A DNA stretch of 64,000 bases from Cryptomeria japonica. Taxonomy: Eukaryota > Streptophyta > Pinopsida > Cupressales > Cupressaceae. The notes under the pieces are model-generated. The model was given only the letters and a program-made list of their open reading frames with translations. It ran no database searches and had not been told where the DNA came from. This document shows, in pieces, positions 44,849 through 56,920 of this stretch. The stretch lies in NCBI RefSeq assembly GCF_030272615.1, contig NC_081412.1, forward strand, positions 665,860,352 to 665,924,351, read 5' to 3'. The first letter of the stretch is position 1; each line of letters starts with the position of its first letter. The position numbers were made by a program, and so were the translations under genes.

Positions 44849-46691
44849 AGATATAAAGTCCTAAAAAAAATCAATAAAAAGCATATAAAGTCTTGAAAAA
44901 ATCAATAAAAAGCATATAAAATCCAAAAAAATGCAATAAATTTAGATGGTGAAAACCTAGTAAACAGGCGCTATCTAAAAAGTGAGTTCCTCCATCTATG
45001 AGATCGTTTGAGCACATATTCACTCCATCCTACCACATATATCACTTCCATCATATCCTAGCTTATCCATTTCATCTTTCGCATCTATCGCTCTGAACCA
45101 TTTAGCAAGAAATATGCAACTTACCACCAGTTATCAATCTTTGACATACTTGTCGTAGTTATTGTCTTAGATTTTATCAAAATCAACCATATATGCATTT
45201 GTATCTTGCCATGGTTTGGATCTTGATCAATTCATACATTCATAATAAATTTTTGTTTCCATTGGGGGCAAAATCCTAATTACTTTTGCTAAGGTGATCT
45301 TTTGAGTCTTTGAAAATTCAAAACATTTGAAAAACTTAGAAAAACCAAAAACACCTAGGGTTTTGAAATAGATAACGAGCAACAAAGCAACAAAAATTAA
45401 GGCATTTCATCAACAAACTGAATCATGAAGCTCAGAAACTGAAGAATCAATCAGCAAGTAATAAAAGGATTATTAAAGATCATTCATCAAGATGATTATA
45501 TCAGTTAATGACCATAAGAACATGTGAATGACATGCAAGATTCAGTGTTTATATCTTGATTTTATTGCTAATCATGTACTCTATGCAACTCAAGGATGTC
45601 CATGACTAGAGAAGCTATGATGGGGCATGATTATTTTTCTTTGATTGTTGTCTGTGGTTTATCTCTCACTACGGTATGAACTTGTCTTAGGATATGATCG
45701 ACAAAAGATCAAGGAGGAAATTCCAAGTCATGCATGAAAGGGGATAATCCTTGTCTGTTCTGCAAGCAATACTCAGGTCATCTTGATTCATTATATCAAG
45801 TTGCTTGTATTAACTTGCTATATCAAAATCCATGTAAGAAATACTCAGGTCATCTTGAATCATTATGTAAAGTTGCTTGTATTTTCTTACAATGTTTTAA
45901 AGCTCAATGATGAAATCAAAGCACTGTTACAAGATAACATATGAAGAATGGCAGTACAATTTTTAGTTAGCTCATTATTCATCTGCATTATAAGCATTCA
46001 TTGTCAGTTGCATTATAAGCCTATCATTTTATTATCAGATCAACGGTCATAAATAAATATTGAGTATACTTGGACAAACAAAAACAATTTGCATTTGATC
46101 ATTATAGGTGTAATCATTTTAAAATCATTATCCATTTCATTTAGTTATATATAAATCATTGCATTAATTTGCATTCAATTAGGTGTATTGCATTCATCAT
46201 GTAGTGTATCATCATTATTATTTGTGTTATCATTCCATTAACGATCATTTAGTTGCATCTTTTCACTTAGATTTATAAGCATTACATATAAACTCAAAAA
46301 CATTTCATGTAGATCATTTGCATTTACATCATCATAAAACAAAAACAAAATCAATCATTCATTTGCATTTCCATTATAGATCATTTTTATTTGCATCATT
46401 TGCATTTCATTTCAGTTAGTAATCATTTTCATTTGCATCCAAGATCATCAAAATTAAAAATCAACAAGAGCATTTATCATTGCAACATGCATAAATATCA
46501 TCATGCATCTAATCCAAGCATCTAAGCAGCATCATATAAAGCATCATCATCAAATAGAGTAACATGCATAATAAAGATCATCATCATATAGAGTCCATGT
46601 CTGCATATAGATCATAATAAAAACAATAAAAGTCCAAGTATACAATGATATCAAATAAATAATACAAATGCTTCATCAAATACAAATCAAG
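44849..46691. other. Element A spacer between integrase and reverse gene
   Basis: No gene recognised. Directly after the pol stop there are about three copies of an A-rich unit of about 32 bp (AGCATATAAAGTC type, 44866-44945). A pair of direct repeats with core TACTCAGGTCATCTTGA lies at 45769-45811 and 45841-45883. From about 45950 to 46680 the DNA is low-complexity CATTTGCAT/ATCATC. The counterpart in B is 6323-8027. Confidence 0.6.
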
Positions 46692-48850
46692 TCATGATTG
46701 TCCTGTACCACTACCACCTGACTCTATCCATCTTTGTGGCTGTGGGCGAGAAGATCCTCTAGATGCATGTCTCCCATGATCACCACTCCTCTGAGGAGGT
46801 ACCATGTACCCACCACTGCTAGTGTCCATCAATACGGTGGTATGATAACTACCTACTCTCTGGCTCTCTGCAACTACCTCCTCACATCGTCGTCGCCAGT
46901 GGGAAGTCTCCTTCCTAGCCCGTACTAATGCTCTAATAGTATCAGCTGAGAGAGTACCTGATCCAACCTGCTGAATGTGTTCAAGAAGGCCCTGAGTATC
47001 CTGTTGTCTCCTAACAGCTCTATCTGGCTCAGTAATAAGAATCTGCACTTGTGCTCAAAGCTGATCAATCTGCGCTCTTAGACTGTCAATAGTATCATGC
47101 TCTAGCACATCATGCTCTAGTGCAATCTACTCTGGCATGTCATGCTCTAGTGCAACCTGCTCTGGCAAAGCTTGCTGTGGTGCATGAACCCCAATCCCCT
47201 CACCACCAACCTGTCCAACTGCTGGAATCTCAATTCGAGTAACTCTTTGAATCCGTCGTCTAATCAAGGGAACATGATCCTTTGGATCCTCATCATCTCC
47301 ACCATGCACTACAATAACCCTAGGATCTGGCTGAATCTGTCCAAAATCAATACCTCTCCCACAACCCCCATCTAGTCCAGTCACCCTGCCTCCTATCAAT
47401 GGTAATCCTCTCGGTGACCTCATGCCTTCCCTACCATGATCTCTCCCAATTCATCCAACATCCCTCCCACTCATAGGACGTGCTCTATCAATCCTGCCAG
47501 CCGGTCCAAACGTTCCTCCACAGACTCTCAATCGACCTCCCCTCTGTCCAAATCTCCTACCACCACCACCACCATCCCCACCATCATCTCCACCTCCCCC
47601 AGCCTCCTGAGTAGCTCTAAGCTCTCATATCCATCTCCGTCTCCTAGAAACTGGATCATCTAAATCATCATCCTCATCTCCTGAGCTAGGAGGAGGATCT
47701 GCTGGATCAGTAATGCGAGGAAATGGATGAGCTAATATGTACTGAGCATAATCTGCAGTAACCTTGGGATCAAGAATGTGCAATCTCATATCATAAGCCA
47801 CTCTCAGAGTAGCAACAAACTCTGCATGAGCAATCTCAAATGACAATGAAGGTCCCCAATCTCACCTATCTCTATACTGCCAAGCATATATAGTCACACT
47901 AATAGGCATAGGTTGAATGATACCAAACTGTCTCAAAATATGACCAATCAACTATTGCTCAATAATGTAAGGTGTCTGACCAATGAGATATCTACTCTGC
48001 ATGATGAACGGTAATGTCTGTGCATCATCCATCCATGGCTCACAATCAAGATATGGTGTCCAAGTAATGCTATCCAATGAATCTAACACCCAATGCCAAT
48101 AATCCACCTTACCCAGCTTATGTTGAGTAAGGATACCTGCATACAAATACACATATGGCTGCCTCTCTCCACGAACTCTGTGATGGATAGGTCGAGTAAC
48201 CGCAATGTGCTCCTAGCACCAGATCTGCAATAAAGTGCATCTTGTTGACAAACTCTCACTCTCATCATACACTACCTGATGAAGATCATGATATAAGTGT
48301 GCCAGCATGCAAACACCCCACACATATTAAGTACGATGTTGCATCATACTCAGGAGAATCTCACCCCATCCAACAGAAAAACCTCGTGATCTCCTATCAG
48401 GACATATAAATCCTCCAATCAGACCAACAAGAATAACAACAAGAGCCTTGTAATACATCACCATATCTACCCATCGGATCTCTCCTCTACCAATGCTCTC
48501 ATTAGCAAACACAACTCTACAAGCCTGTGTACCAACCCGATCCTAAAAATTATATTGCACTAGCTCGCTAGTCACTGGGATGTGCAGAATCCTATAGACA
48601 TCCTCAAGAGTCACACTAATCTCACTCGTTGGTAGGTGGAAAGTGTTATGCTCATTGTGCCATCTCTCGGCCAATTATGTCAACAATCCTCTTTTATGCA
48701 TAATCTCAGGCATATACAATAAATGACGTAAACCATAGGCATCTATATGTCTAATCTCAGCCTGGGTTAGCTCTGGAACTAAATGACGTACTACCGGTAA
48801 TTTCTCCCGATATTGGAGAACATCAAGTTTCTCCTATTTATCAAGAGAAA
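46692..48850 (-). pseudogene. Reverse-oriented plant-mobile-domain gene of element A
   Basis: About 715 codons opposite to gag-pol. All open segments (46692-47048, 47127-47423, 47625-47846, 47952-48152, 48327-48512) are in one frame, so about eight stops and no frameshift separate them. Order: EHNTFHLPTSEISVTLEDVY (PMD signature) near 48620, VGLIGGFICPDRRSRGFSVG, YWHWVLDSLDSITW, YLIGQTPYIIEQ, then a Gly/Asp and RGG-rich part (GDGGGGGRRFGQRGGR), a short helical coiled segment (IDSLRAQIDQL) and a Ser/Gly-rich tail ending GGSGTGQS. It has no surviving ATG at the expected N-terminus. PMD proteins act in plant silencing and also ride in transposons; the role here is inferred to be element-linked. 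Confidence 0.8.
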
Positions 48851-49430
48851 TCAAATTCAATCAATCAACTATCAAATCTATCAAATCAACCTGAAGCAAT
48901 CTATGTTGTCTATCTATCAAATCAAACTAAATCAATCAACTATCAACTCTATCAAATCAAACTGAATCAATCAATCATCAAATCATCTATCTATCAAAAT
49001 CAAATTGAAGCAACTTAAGCTATCAAATCATTTTAAAACCTATCAATCATGGTTTTTTATCAATCACTGAGTTTACTCAAAACTCTGCTAAGCTCTTACA
49101 TCAGAAACTAAATTGGTTTCTTAGAGCTACTCAATCAAAGCAATCAAATCTATCAATCAAGCTAATCAAAGCAATCAAATCTATCAATCAAGCTAATCAA
49201 AGCAATCAAATCTAGCAATCAAGATAATCAAAGCAATCAAATCTATCAATCAAGCTAATCAAAGCAATCAAATTTATCAATCAAATCTATCGATCCAATC
49301 TATCAATCAAGCAATCTATCAATCGATCAAAGCAATCAATCCAGCAATCAAATCAATCAATCAATCAATCTATCCATCTATCAGGCATGCAATCACTCAA
49401 TCCACTTCCTATTTTCATCATTAATGTGTA
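48851..49430 (-). repeat. AATCAAATCTATCAATCAAG repeats upstream of the reverse gene
   Basis: Degenerate AATCAA/ATCTATC repeats with a clean core of about four copies of a 31-bp unit (GCAATCAAATCTATC then AATCAAGCTAATCAAA) at about 49138-49275. They lie just 5' of the PMD gene on its own strand. The matching DNA in B (3640-4200) has the same base theme without the 31-bp period. Confidence 0.8.
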
Positions 49431-49497
49431 TTAAACATGTTAAATCTAATCATCAAAGTGATTTTTAGCCTTTGCACTTATCAAAAATATCAAATTT

Positions 49498-49740
49498 GAG
49501 CAAATGCACTAACCTAGTGCATATGCGCTATCCTTTTTAACAAAAGTGCTAAATCTACAAGCATCTGCGCTAACCCATGCAAAAGCACCACCTTTTTGAG
49601 CATATGCACTAACAAACAATGCATTTGCGCTACCCTATGCATATGTGCTAACATCTTGAACATATGTGCTAACATAAAGAGCATATGCACTAACCTATGC
49701 ATTTACGCTAAAACAAATTGCAAAAGCGCTAAACTAATGC
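49498..49740 (-). repeat. Inverted counterpart of the leader array, element A
   Basis: About ten copies of GCATATGCGCTAAC-type units, the reverse complement of the GTTAGCGCATNTG core at 10640-11010. The array lies 500 bases before the 3' LTR. Frames such as 49514-49702 and 49596-49799 arise only from the repeat. Confidence 0.78.
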
Positions 49741-50235
49741 CGAAAAAATCAAAAAAATTCAAAAAACTAAAAAATGCGCCTAAAAACATGAAAATTTGAA
49801 TGAAAACTTGAAAACAAAGCTCGGGATAAGCTACATATCGAATACCCATGCTCGACAGGTCGCTAATATTGCCGAACTCGCTCAAAATGATGGTTCTCCA
49901 CGGGAATCACCATTTCGCCACCTCAGCAAAACTATTTTCTCCACAAGCTGATAAGGATTACAATGAAGTTAAAATTAGCCTTGGTTAATTTTATATTTAC
50001 TATTTTGAAGAGTAATTAATTTCAAATGGGGCAATTTAATTTGTTTTTTTTTACAAATGAATTTAATTGACTGAATTTTTATCAAATTATCATGAGATTA
50101 ATCGTTCAAACTAGAATTTTCAACAATATCATGATCAATCTCCTAAGGGGGCACACAATCAGGATTTTCAATGTCTATCAGGCATTATCGAGACTTGATT
50201 TAATCTTTGAAACAATGTTGTCTCGACATCATTTC
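49741..50235. other. Element A pre-LTR segment
   Basis: No gene. It contains the stretch GGTTCTCCACGGGAATCACC (about 49892) that resembles, in reverse complement, B near 3210-3230, and ends in the polypurine tract. Confidence 0.5.
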
Positions 50236-50249
50236 AAAAAGGGGCAAAA
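50236..50249 (+). other. Element A polypurine tract
   Basis: AAAAAGGGGCAAAA directly precedes the TG of the 3' LTR. Same layout as the B tract at 2634-2651. Confidence 0.85.
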
Positions 50250-51410
50250 TGTATACACCTAAAATTGGCTATGAGTAATTAAATAAATATTTTATATTTA
50301 TTTAATAGTTATTCTTCTATTAAATAGTTAATTTGAAAAGATTAATTTATTTAATTCATTTTCGTGTCTTTCTATTAATTAATTAATTCATTTATCTTAT
50401 TCTTCTAATTAATTAAATATCTAATATTTAATTATTCCTCTAACCAAGTTAATTAAATATCTAGTATTTAATTATCTCCTCCAAACAATTAAATATCCAA
50501 TATTTAATAGTTATTCTCCTATCCTATAGTCTCAAATATTAAATAATTCTTAAATTATTTAATCATTTATCCAACTCACCCTCCATCTCCAGTTCATCTT
50601 CCCTTTGCCAACTCATCAAACATGTGGCTAAGGAAATTAATATTTCTTAAATATTAATTTATCATTTATCCTCAAATTCCAAAATTAATGAAAATTGTGT
50701 GCCTACACATATTTCATAACCATTTCCTATATTCTCTCCAACATCCCTACATCCTAGGAAGGACTTGAGTCCACTTGTCCTATCATGCCTAAATCTTCTC
50801 TAACCATCCCTATATTCTCTTAGTTAGCAACCCAGTCAAGGTGAGATGAGTCACACTTGTCTTCTCCTTCCCCCTTTCTCTCAACCTTCACCTTTGCTCA
50901 CAACCATTCAAATCTGTAGATCTGATCAGGACCGTTGATCTGAGCCACATCATCTAATCCTCTCAAAGTCTATAAAATCAAGAGCTTCAGTTGAGAGAGA
51001 GTTAGTCTTCAAAATAGTTTTCAATCAATCATATGCATATGTGAGTTTTTGAAGCAATTATCATATAGCATAATCATAGAGCAATTATCATATGGCATTA
51101 TTATTTTAGCATAATTGTGTAGTATTTGCATATCATAGTAGCAGTTAACTACAAGTTATCAGTCCATTCTTCATATGCCATCTTGGAAGCCAACAGTGCA
51201 TTGTCTGAGAGCACACCATCTACAACCAGGAACAGTGGAGTTAGGACACAATGGGACATAAGCCATGAAGGTAAAAATAGTATTTTATTTCATATGTACT
51301 TCATTCAGTTTCATTGGTTGAATTTGGATTTCCTTTTGTATTTTCATTTGTATTTTGTGAAACTAACTTATTGCAGGTAGCATTCTGAGGATGAAATTCA
51401 AGTCAACACA
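50250..51410 (+). repeat. Element A 3' LTR
   Basis: TGTATACACC...CAACACA, aligned with 9422-10569. TATA box TATAAAAT at 50971-50978. The plus frame at 51126-51380 lies wholly inside the LTR and is not a gene. Confidence 0.93.
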
Positions 51411-51415
51411 TCAAT
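51411..51415. repeat. Target-site duplication TCAAT (right copy) of element A
   Basis: Partner of 9417-9421. Element B's native RNase H continues immediately to the right. Confidence 0.93.
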
Positions 51416-52690
51416 ATGTAAAGGACAATCATCTTGAAGCGGTGTCTCTGCTAGTTGATCTGTAATGACTTGCCCCTTGATAGCTTTTCTGTCCACATAC
51501 TCAATATCAAACTCACTCAAGATCATGATCCATTATGATAATATTCTTGTTAATGTCGCCTTGCTGAGAAAATTCTTCAATGGATCGATTTTAGCTATCA
51601 ACTTAATGGAGTGAGATAGTAGATAGTGTCTTAATTTTTGAGAAGCAAAAACTACCACAAGCATGCTTTTTCTGTTTGTGAATAGTTGAACTCATATCCC
51701 ACTAGTGTTCTACTAATGTAGTAGATGGCTTTTTCTTTTCCTTCATTATCATGTTGTGCGAGCAGAACTCCTAATGATACTTTGGTGGTTGATACATAGA
51801 GTAACAACAACTTTCCTGGAATTGGTGACATTAAGATGGGTGGTTGCATGAGATAGGCCTTGATCTTGTTGAATGTATCCTCACATTGATGGTCCCACTT
51901 GAAATTAACATTTTTGTGCAATAGATGAGTAAATAGTTGACATTTATCTACTATTTGAGCAACAAATCTTCTTATTGACTGTAGTTTTCCCTGGAGGGAT
52001 CTGAATTGACTGATATTCCTGGGAGATGCCATTTCCATGATTTCTTTGACCTTAGCTAGATCTACTTCGATACCTCTAGCTGAAACAATGTATCCCAATA
52101 GCTTGCCTAAAGTGACACCAAAGACAAATTTCTTAGGATTTAGTTGTAGCTTGTATTGTTCTAACCGATCAAAGATTTTTTCTAGTATCCCTATATGTTC
52201 TTTTTTGTATGATTTGGCCAATATACCATCCACGTAGTCTTCCATGAATGTATGCATCATGTCATGGAATATCATTGCCATAGCTCTCTGATATGTGGTA
52301 CCTACATTCTTTAGTCCAAAAGGCATGATGTTCCAGTAGAAAGTACCCCATGGACATGTGAATGTTGTCTTTTCTTGATCTTCAAGTGCTATCTTAATCT
52401 GATTGTATCCGGAGAAATCACCCATTAGAGAAAACATGGAGTGTACAACAGTTAAATCTACAAAGATGTCAATGTTAGGCAAAGGAAAGTCATCCTTTGG
52501 ACATGCATTATTTAGATCTCTAAAGTTTGTGTATACTCTGATACTTTTGTCTAGTTTGGAAACATGAACGATATTGGATACCCATTGAGGATATGCTATA
52601 GGTCCGATGAATCCTACATCTAGTAATTTCTTTAGTTCTGCTTTGACCAGAAGAGTGATATGAGGATGCATCTTCCTTAATTTCTATTTA
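51411..52690 (-). pseudogene. Element B reverse transcriptase and native RNase H
   Basis: A 339-codon open stretch (51652-52671) runs from MHPHITLLVKAELKKLL through DFSGYNQIKIALEDQEKT, FTCPWGTFYWNIMPFGLKN and NPKKFVFGVTLGKLLGYI to the native RNase H (LLYVSTTKVSLGVLLAQHD). The RT active site is YVDG (52225-52236) instead of YVDD, so this RT is inactive. The last part, from 51651 to the insertion site, has DRKAIKGQVITDQLAET. The reading joins in frame to the aRNH across element A. Confidence 0.9.
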
Positions 52691-54480
52691 ACTAGTTTGG
52701 CTCCTAGACTGATATTTAAGTGATGCATAATAAGTTCTGGATACAACCCTGGCATGTCTGCATATGACCAGGTGAAATTGATTTGTTGTCATTTAAAAAA
52801 TGCATATATTGTTGCATTTCTTGTTCTGACAGAGAAGTTGTTGGATGTAGAATCTTTGGTTGCTTTGTTGTCCCAATGTCAATTGCCTCTATTGATTCGA
52901 TCAAAATTGATGACCTTTCTTGGTAGTACTCAGGTAAAGTGTCAAATCTCCCATCTTCGGGCGCCTCAAGGAGGTTTTAACCATTAGATGCATCCTTTCT
53001 TTTTATTTTTTCTTGGTCTAATGTTGCCAAGAAATGGTTTTCAACATTAGACCTGATATTGTTTTCTTTATTTTCCTTTTTACGACTGGGAGATTTGGCA
53101 CCCACATGACTGGAAGATGTGTTGTCGAAATTCCTGGTGAAAGTTGTTGTAGGTTCGATTGCATTAAGATATACGGATATGGCATGGTCATTAGGAAAGG
53201 TATCAATGGTAGTATGTCTTTCATTTTCCCAATCAATAAGTTCAGGGTGGACTAGAGGTAAGGGGTCCTCAGGTTGAGATGTTTCCAAGGTATCAAGGGT
53301 CATGATAGAGACGTAAAAATTTTTGATATGTGCTTCAATGTCTAGAATGGTACTCTCATTAGAATGACCTCTTGCAAATAGCTCTTGATTGTCCTCGATG
53401 AAGCCCAAGTCAACCAAATGTGATTCTAATTCAAGTGGGCTAGTTCCTAACATTTTCTCAGCATGCGTATGAACTACATCAACTCCTATGTCTTCTTCAA
53501 AGTAAGTTTCTTCAGTTGATTCTTCAGAATGATAGGAATCCCATTCCCATTCATTAGAATATGTCTCACTTGCAGCTTTCAATCTACAGATTTATTCATA
53601 TAGTGTTTGATTTGTTTCTTCTGTTTTTCTTTCTATATATTTTATTCTTTCATATTCAGCTTCTTCTGGACTGAGATTGAGTTCTATCAACCTTTCTATC
53701 AGCTCTCGTTAATTTGTGCTAGCTTCTTGCTTGTTTTGATCAAGAGTTAATGCTGCTTGGGAGGTGCCTTTAGTTTGTTTTTCTTGTTGATCAGAAAGTT
53801 GCTTCTTTTTTCATTTCATGTTTGTTTGGTCTCGTTGCTTGGCAGTTGTTTCTTCCCTTTCAATTGCAAGTTTTTCTTGTGTGTTTTCATATTTGTCTTG
53901 TTATTGGCTAGAAGATGTGTTCTCTAGTAGTGTAACTTGTCCATACCCTAAGCCTGCTTTATTTGTAGCCTGCTAAGTATGAGGTTGGATAGGTTCTGAG
54001 ATGCCTTCTTTTCTTTTTCCTATAGGACCAACTCCAATGTATCCCATTTTTTTAAGGATGTTAAATCCTTTTCCATACTTTTATGTAGGTATTCTGACAT
54101 TGTTGATCTTTTGTTGGACTTCTTCATCCTTGTATAGCCATTGTAGCACAACTTTGTCTTTTGTTTCCTCTGATAAGGTCCCAACACTAACAAATGCTCC
54201 ATCAAATATTGGAAGATGTTTCATAATTGGTTGTTGTTTAGAGTTTGATGGTTTTCCATAGGATTTAGGAGAAAGTGGTAATTATGATAGAAAATATTCT
54301 TCGTTCCCTTGATCTCTTAGCTGCATTTGTTTTTCCATACTTGATAAAATAGAGGCAAATGATTTTTCCTTGGTTTGTGTGTTTGAAGACGATGCCTCCC
54401 TATTATGAGGAACAATGACCTCTTGAGTTGGTTTTAGATTACTACAGTATTGAAAAGGATTTGAATCTGCTGAGATCATG
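52691..54480 (-). pseudogene. Element B G-patch and charged linker between protease and RT
   Basis: A G-patch at about 53950-54090 reads YGKGFNILKKMGYIGVGPIG, then GISEPI and KAGLGYG. A 201-codon open stretch at 52977-53582 is acidic (EEDIGVDVVHTHAEKML, ESHLVDLGFIEDNQEL) and corresponds to residues about 620-760 of the A frame. The piece at 52716-52904 (IEAIDIGTTKQPKILH) leads into RT. Stops and frameshifts separate the pieces. Confidence 0.75.
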
Positions 54481-54960
54481 ATTTCCTCTGCATTGTAGGG
54501 AAAGTTTAGGCATTAATGATATGTTGATGGAACAACTTGTATGTCATGTATCCAAGGTTTTCCCAAGAGTGTTATAAGTCCAAGTCTAGAAATTGGCATG
54601 TTGTGTCTTTCTGCAAAGGTCCCACTCTGATGGGTAATATCAAAATTCCTTTAGAGAAATGCTCTTCTTCATCATATGCTTTGATGGTGATCTTTTTCTA
54701 GGGATCAACTGCATTTTCTGAATAACCTAGAGAACGGACAAGACTCAATGAGCAAATGTTTAATCCAACTCCACCATCTATTAGGACATGTTTAACGTGC
54801 ATCTTGTGAATAAGGACTTCAATATGCAAGAGAGTATTATGGGGATGTTGCAAGGACATGACATCTTCTTTGGTAAATGATAAGCAGTAAGGGGTTGTGA
54901 GGTGTCCCACCATGGTTTGGAATTGATCTATATCAAGATCTTTGGACATTATTGTATCTA
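54481..54960 (-). pseudogene. Element B aspartic protease
   Basis: MSKDLDIDQFQTMVGHL, then HVLIDGGVGLNICSLSLVR with the Tat-type DGG active site, followed after a stop by the pattern of the flap and the GRPWIHDM-like end (about 54540). Better preserved at the active site than A (DGR), but otherwise interrupted. Confidence 0.82.
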
Positions 54961-56920
54961 CTAATGGTCTTTCTAGAATTTCTTTGTGTGTAGGTGAAAG
55001 CTTTAAAAGTTCTAAGATGGATATTTGTGTGGGGGTTTTCTATAGTTGATCCACTAGACTGTATTATTGTGTATTGGATGATGTGTTGTAGGACCCAGCA
55101 AAACAACTTTGGCTTTGCTTCTTGTGATAGTTCTTGATGTTTTTTCTCTTTAACCACTCTCACATTTACCACATTGTCATATGTATGAGCATAGTTTACC
55201 TTTGCTTTACCTTTACCATTATGCACTGTTGATGATTCACCCTTCTCATAGTTAGGAAGCAAAGTTTTGAAAGTTGTGTGAGATTTATTTGTTGTATGTC
55301 CATCCACAGTTATCACTCCATTATTTATCAAATATTGGATGACATGTTTTAACCATTGACAAGCATATGTTTGGTGTCCTTTATTTCAATGGAAATCACA
55401 ATAATGGTTGTCATTCCACTAAGCAGGTTTTACCTTGGGTTCAAAGTTTCTTTCTTCTAGCAAGGTAATCAACTTGTTTGTGAGAAGCGTCTTTTATACT
55501 AACCCAAGTGGTTCACCAATGTTTGAAAATTTCCTTTGAAAGAAATTGTTCAAAGTTGATTTTTTATTATTGTTGTTTTGTTGAGCCGATGTTGAGTGAT
55601 TGGAAAAATTAAGAACCGGTTGCTTTGGTTTTACATTGTTGTTATCCACTATCCCATCGTTGACAACATTTTGATTTCTATTCCAAAATTTTAGCTTATC
55701 ATTGTTGTTTTTGTTATTGTTATTAGGAGGATGAACTCCTTATTTGTATAGCTTCAACTCACTCTTCTTTACCATAGCTTCTTCCATTCTAATTTTGTTA
55801 TCAATCATTTTTTCAAAATTTTGATGACATTGCATTTTTAGATTATTACTCATTTGATTGTTTAGGTTGTCAATGAATATATTCATTTTCTCGTATTTTA
55901 GCACTATATGAGGATACCATAAAGCTAACTGTCTCCATCTCTATAGAAACATCATGAAATGTTCTCCACTCTTTTGTTAGTATTACATAGGTCTAGCATT
56001 GTGACCTCATGTTGAATATTGTAAGAGTATTGTGAAACAAACTTATCCACCAATTCTATGAATGATCTAATTCCAGGTGGAAGTTTGGAGAACCATTCCA
56101 TAGCTAGTCCACTTAAGCTATTTGGAAATAATCTCATCTGGTATGTATCCTCATGTGCAAACTCCATACTCATCGTGCAAAATTCTCATATATGATCTTG
56201 GGGATTAGTGCTTCCATTATATTTATCATATCTCAGAGTTTCATAACCTGTAGAAAAAGGTATCATGTTTAGATTTCTGTCGAATGGGTAAGGACAAATT
56301 TCCTGAAATGAATATCTTCTAACAGTTCCTCTTTGCATATCTTGAATCTATGTTTGCAATGTTTGTATTTGTTGTGTAAGAGTTGTGAGAGGATTATCCA
56401 CATGATTTATTCTTGTATAACCATGAGTTCGCGCTCTAGTATGATCTTGGTCTCTTCTCATATCATCCCAACTATTTCTTGTGTCCTCATTAGATTTGAC
56501 ATGGTTGAGAATTTCTACGTCATCCTTTTTGGGAATGGAAGTTTTCTTATTAGTTCTTGTGCTATCAGGAATTGATGTGTAGTCCTTTTTGTGACTGGAA
56601 ATCTCCTCATGTTGTTCGTTATCATGGAAAAGGTTACTTCTCCTTTGTCCTAAATTGCTCACATAAAAATCATGGGGGACTGTAGCACCAAATTTTTCTA
56701 ACATTAATAAGTATTTGTATTTTTCTCCCTCCAATATTTTCTCCATAAATTTATCGAATTTAGGATCTTGTTTGATTTCTCTGAGATGTCATTCTATTAT
56801 TTCCTCTTCTTCTTGTATTTCATTTTGGTATTCCATGTTCCTATAATCTTCAGTCATTTCAAATGCTTCTATTTTTGTTTTTGCAATCTTTCGTCTGTGA
56901 GCCCTAGTTAAAATGGGCAT
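54961..56920 (-). pseudogene. Element B gag
   Basis: Start at 56920 (MPILTRAHRRK), matching A. Pieces: 56348-56746 (KYKYLLMLEKFGATVPHDFY), 55952-56173 (MRLFPNSLSGLAMEWFSKLP, the gag core), an Asn-rich low-complexity part (55680-55720), a knuckle CDFH...KGHQTYAC near 55400, and 54933-55331. Several stops and frameshifts are present. Confidence 0.83.

Larger units (their letters stand above)
9422..51410 (+). mobile_element. Element A: Tat-type Ty3/gypsy retrotransposon containing the E array
   Basis: Plus-strand element: 5' LTR 9422-10569, tRNA-Lys PBS 10573-10592, repeat leader, [E array 11176-37000], gag 37397-39213, protease/G-patch/RT 39241-42336, RNase H, aRNH, integrase to 44848, spacer, reverse-oriented PMD gene 46692-48850, repeats, polypurine tract 50236-50249, 3' LTR 50250-51410. 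Its own length without the array is about 16.2 kb. It is related to element B, into which it inserted, but has distinct LTRs sharing only the first bases (TGTATACACCTAAA) and the general layout. Confidence 0.93.

Noticed and set aside
49514-49799. Cys-rich and His/Met-rich frames on opposite strands
   Set aside because: Products of the GCGCTAAC repeat array, with no start context or homologue.
51126-51380. 84-codon plus-strand frame
   Set aside because: Wholly inside the A 3' LTR; the aligned 5' LTR does not keep it as a distinct gene.
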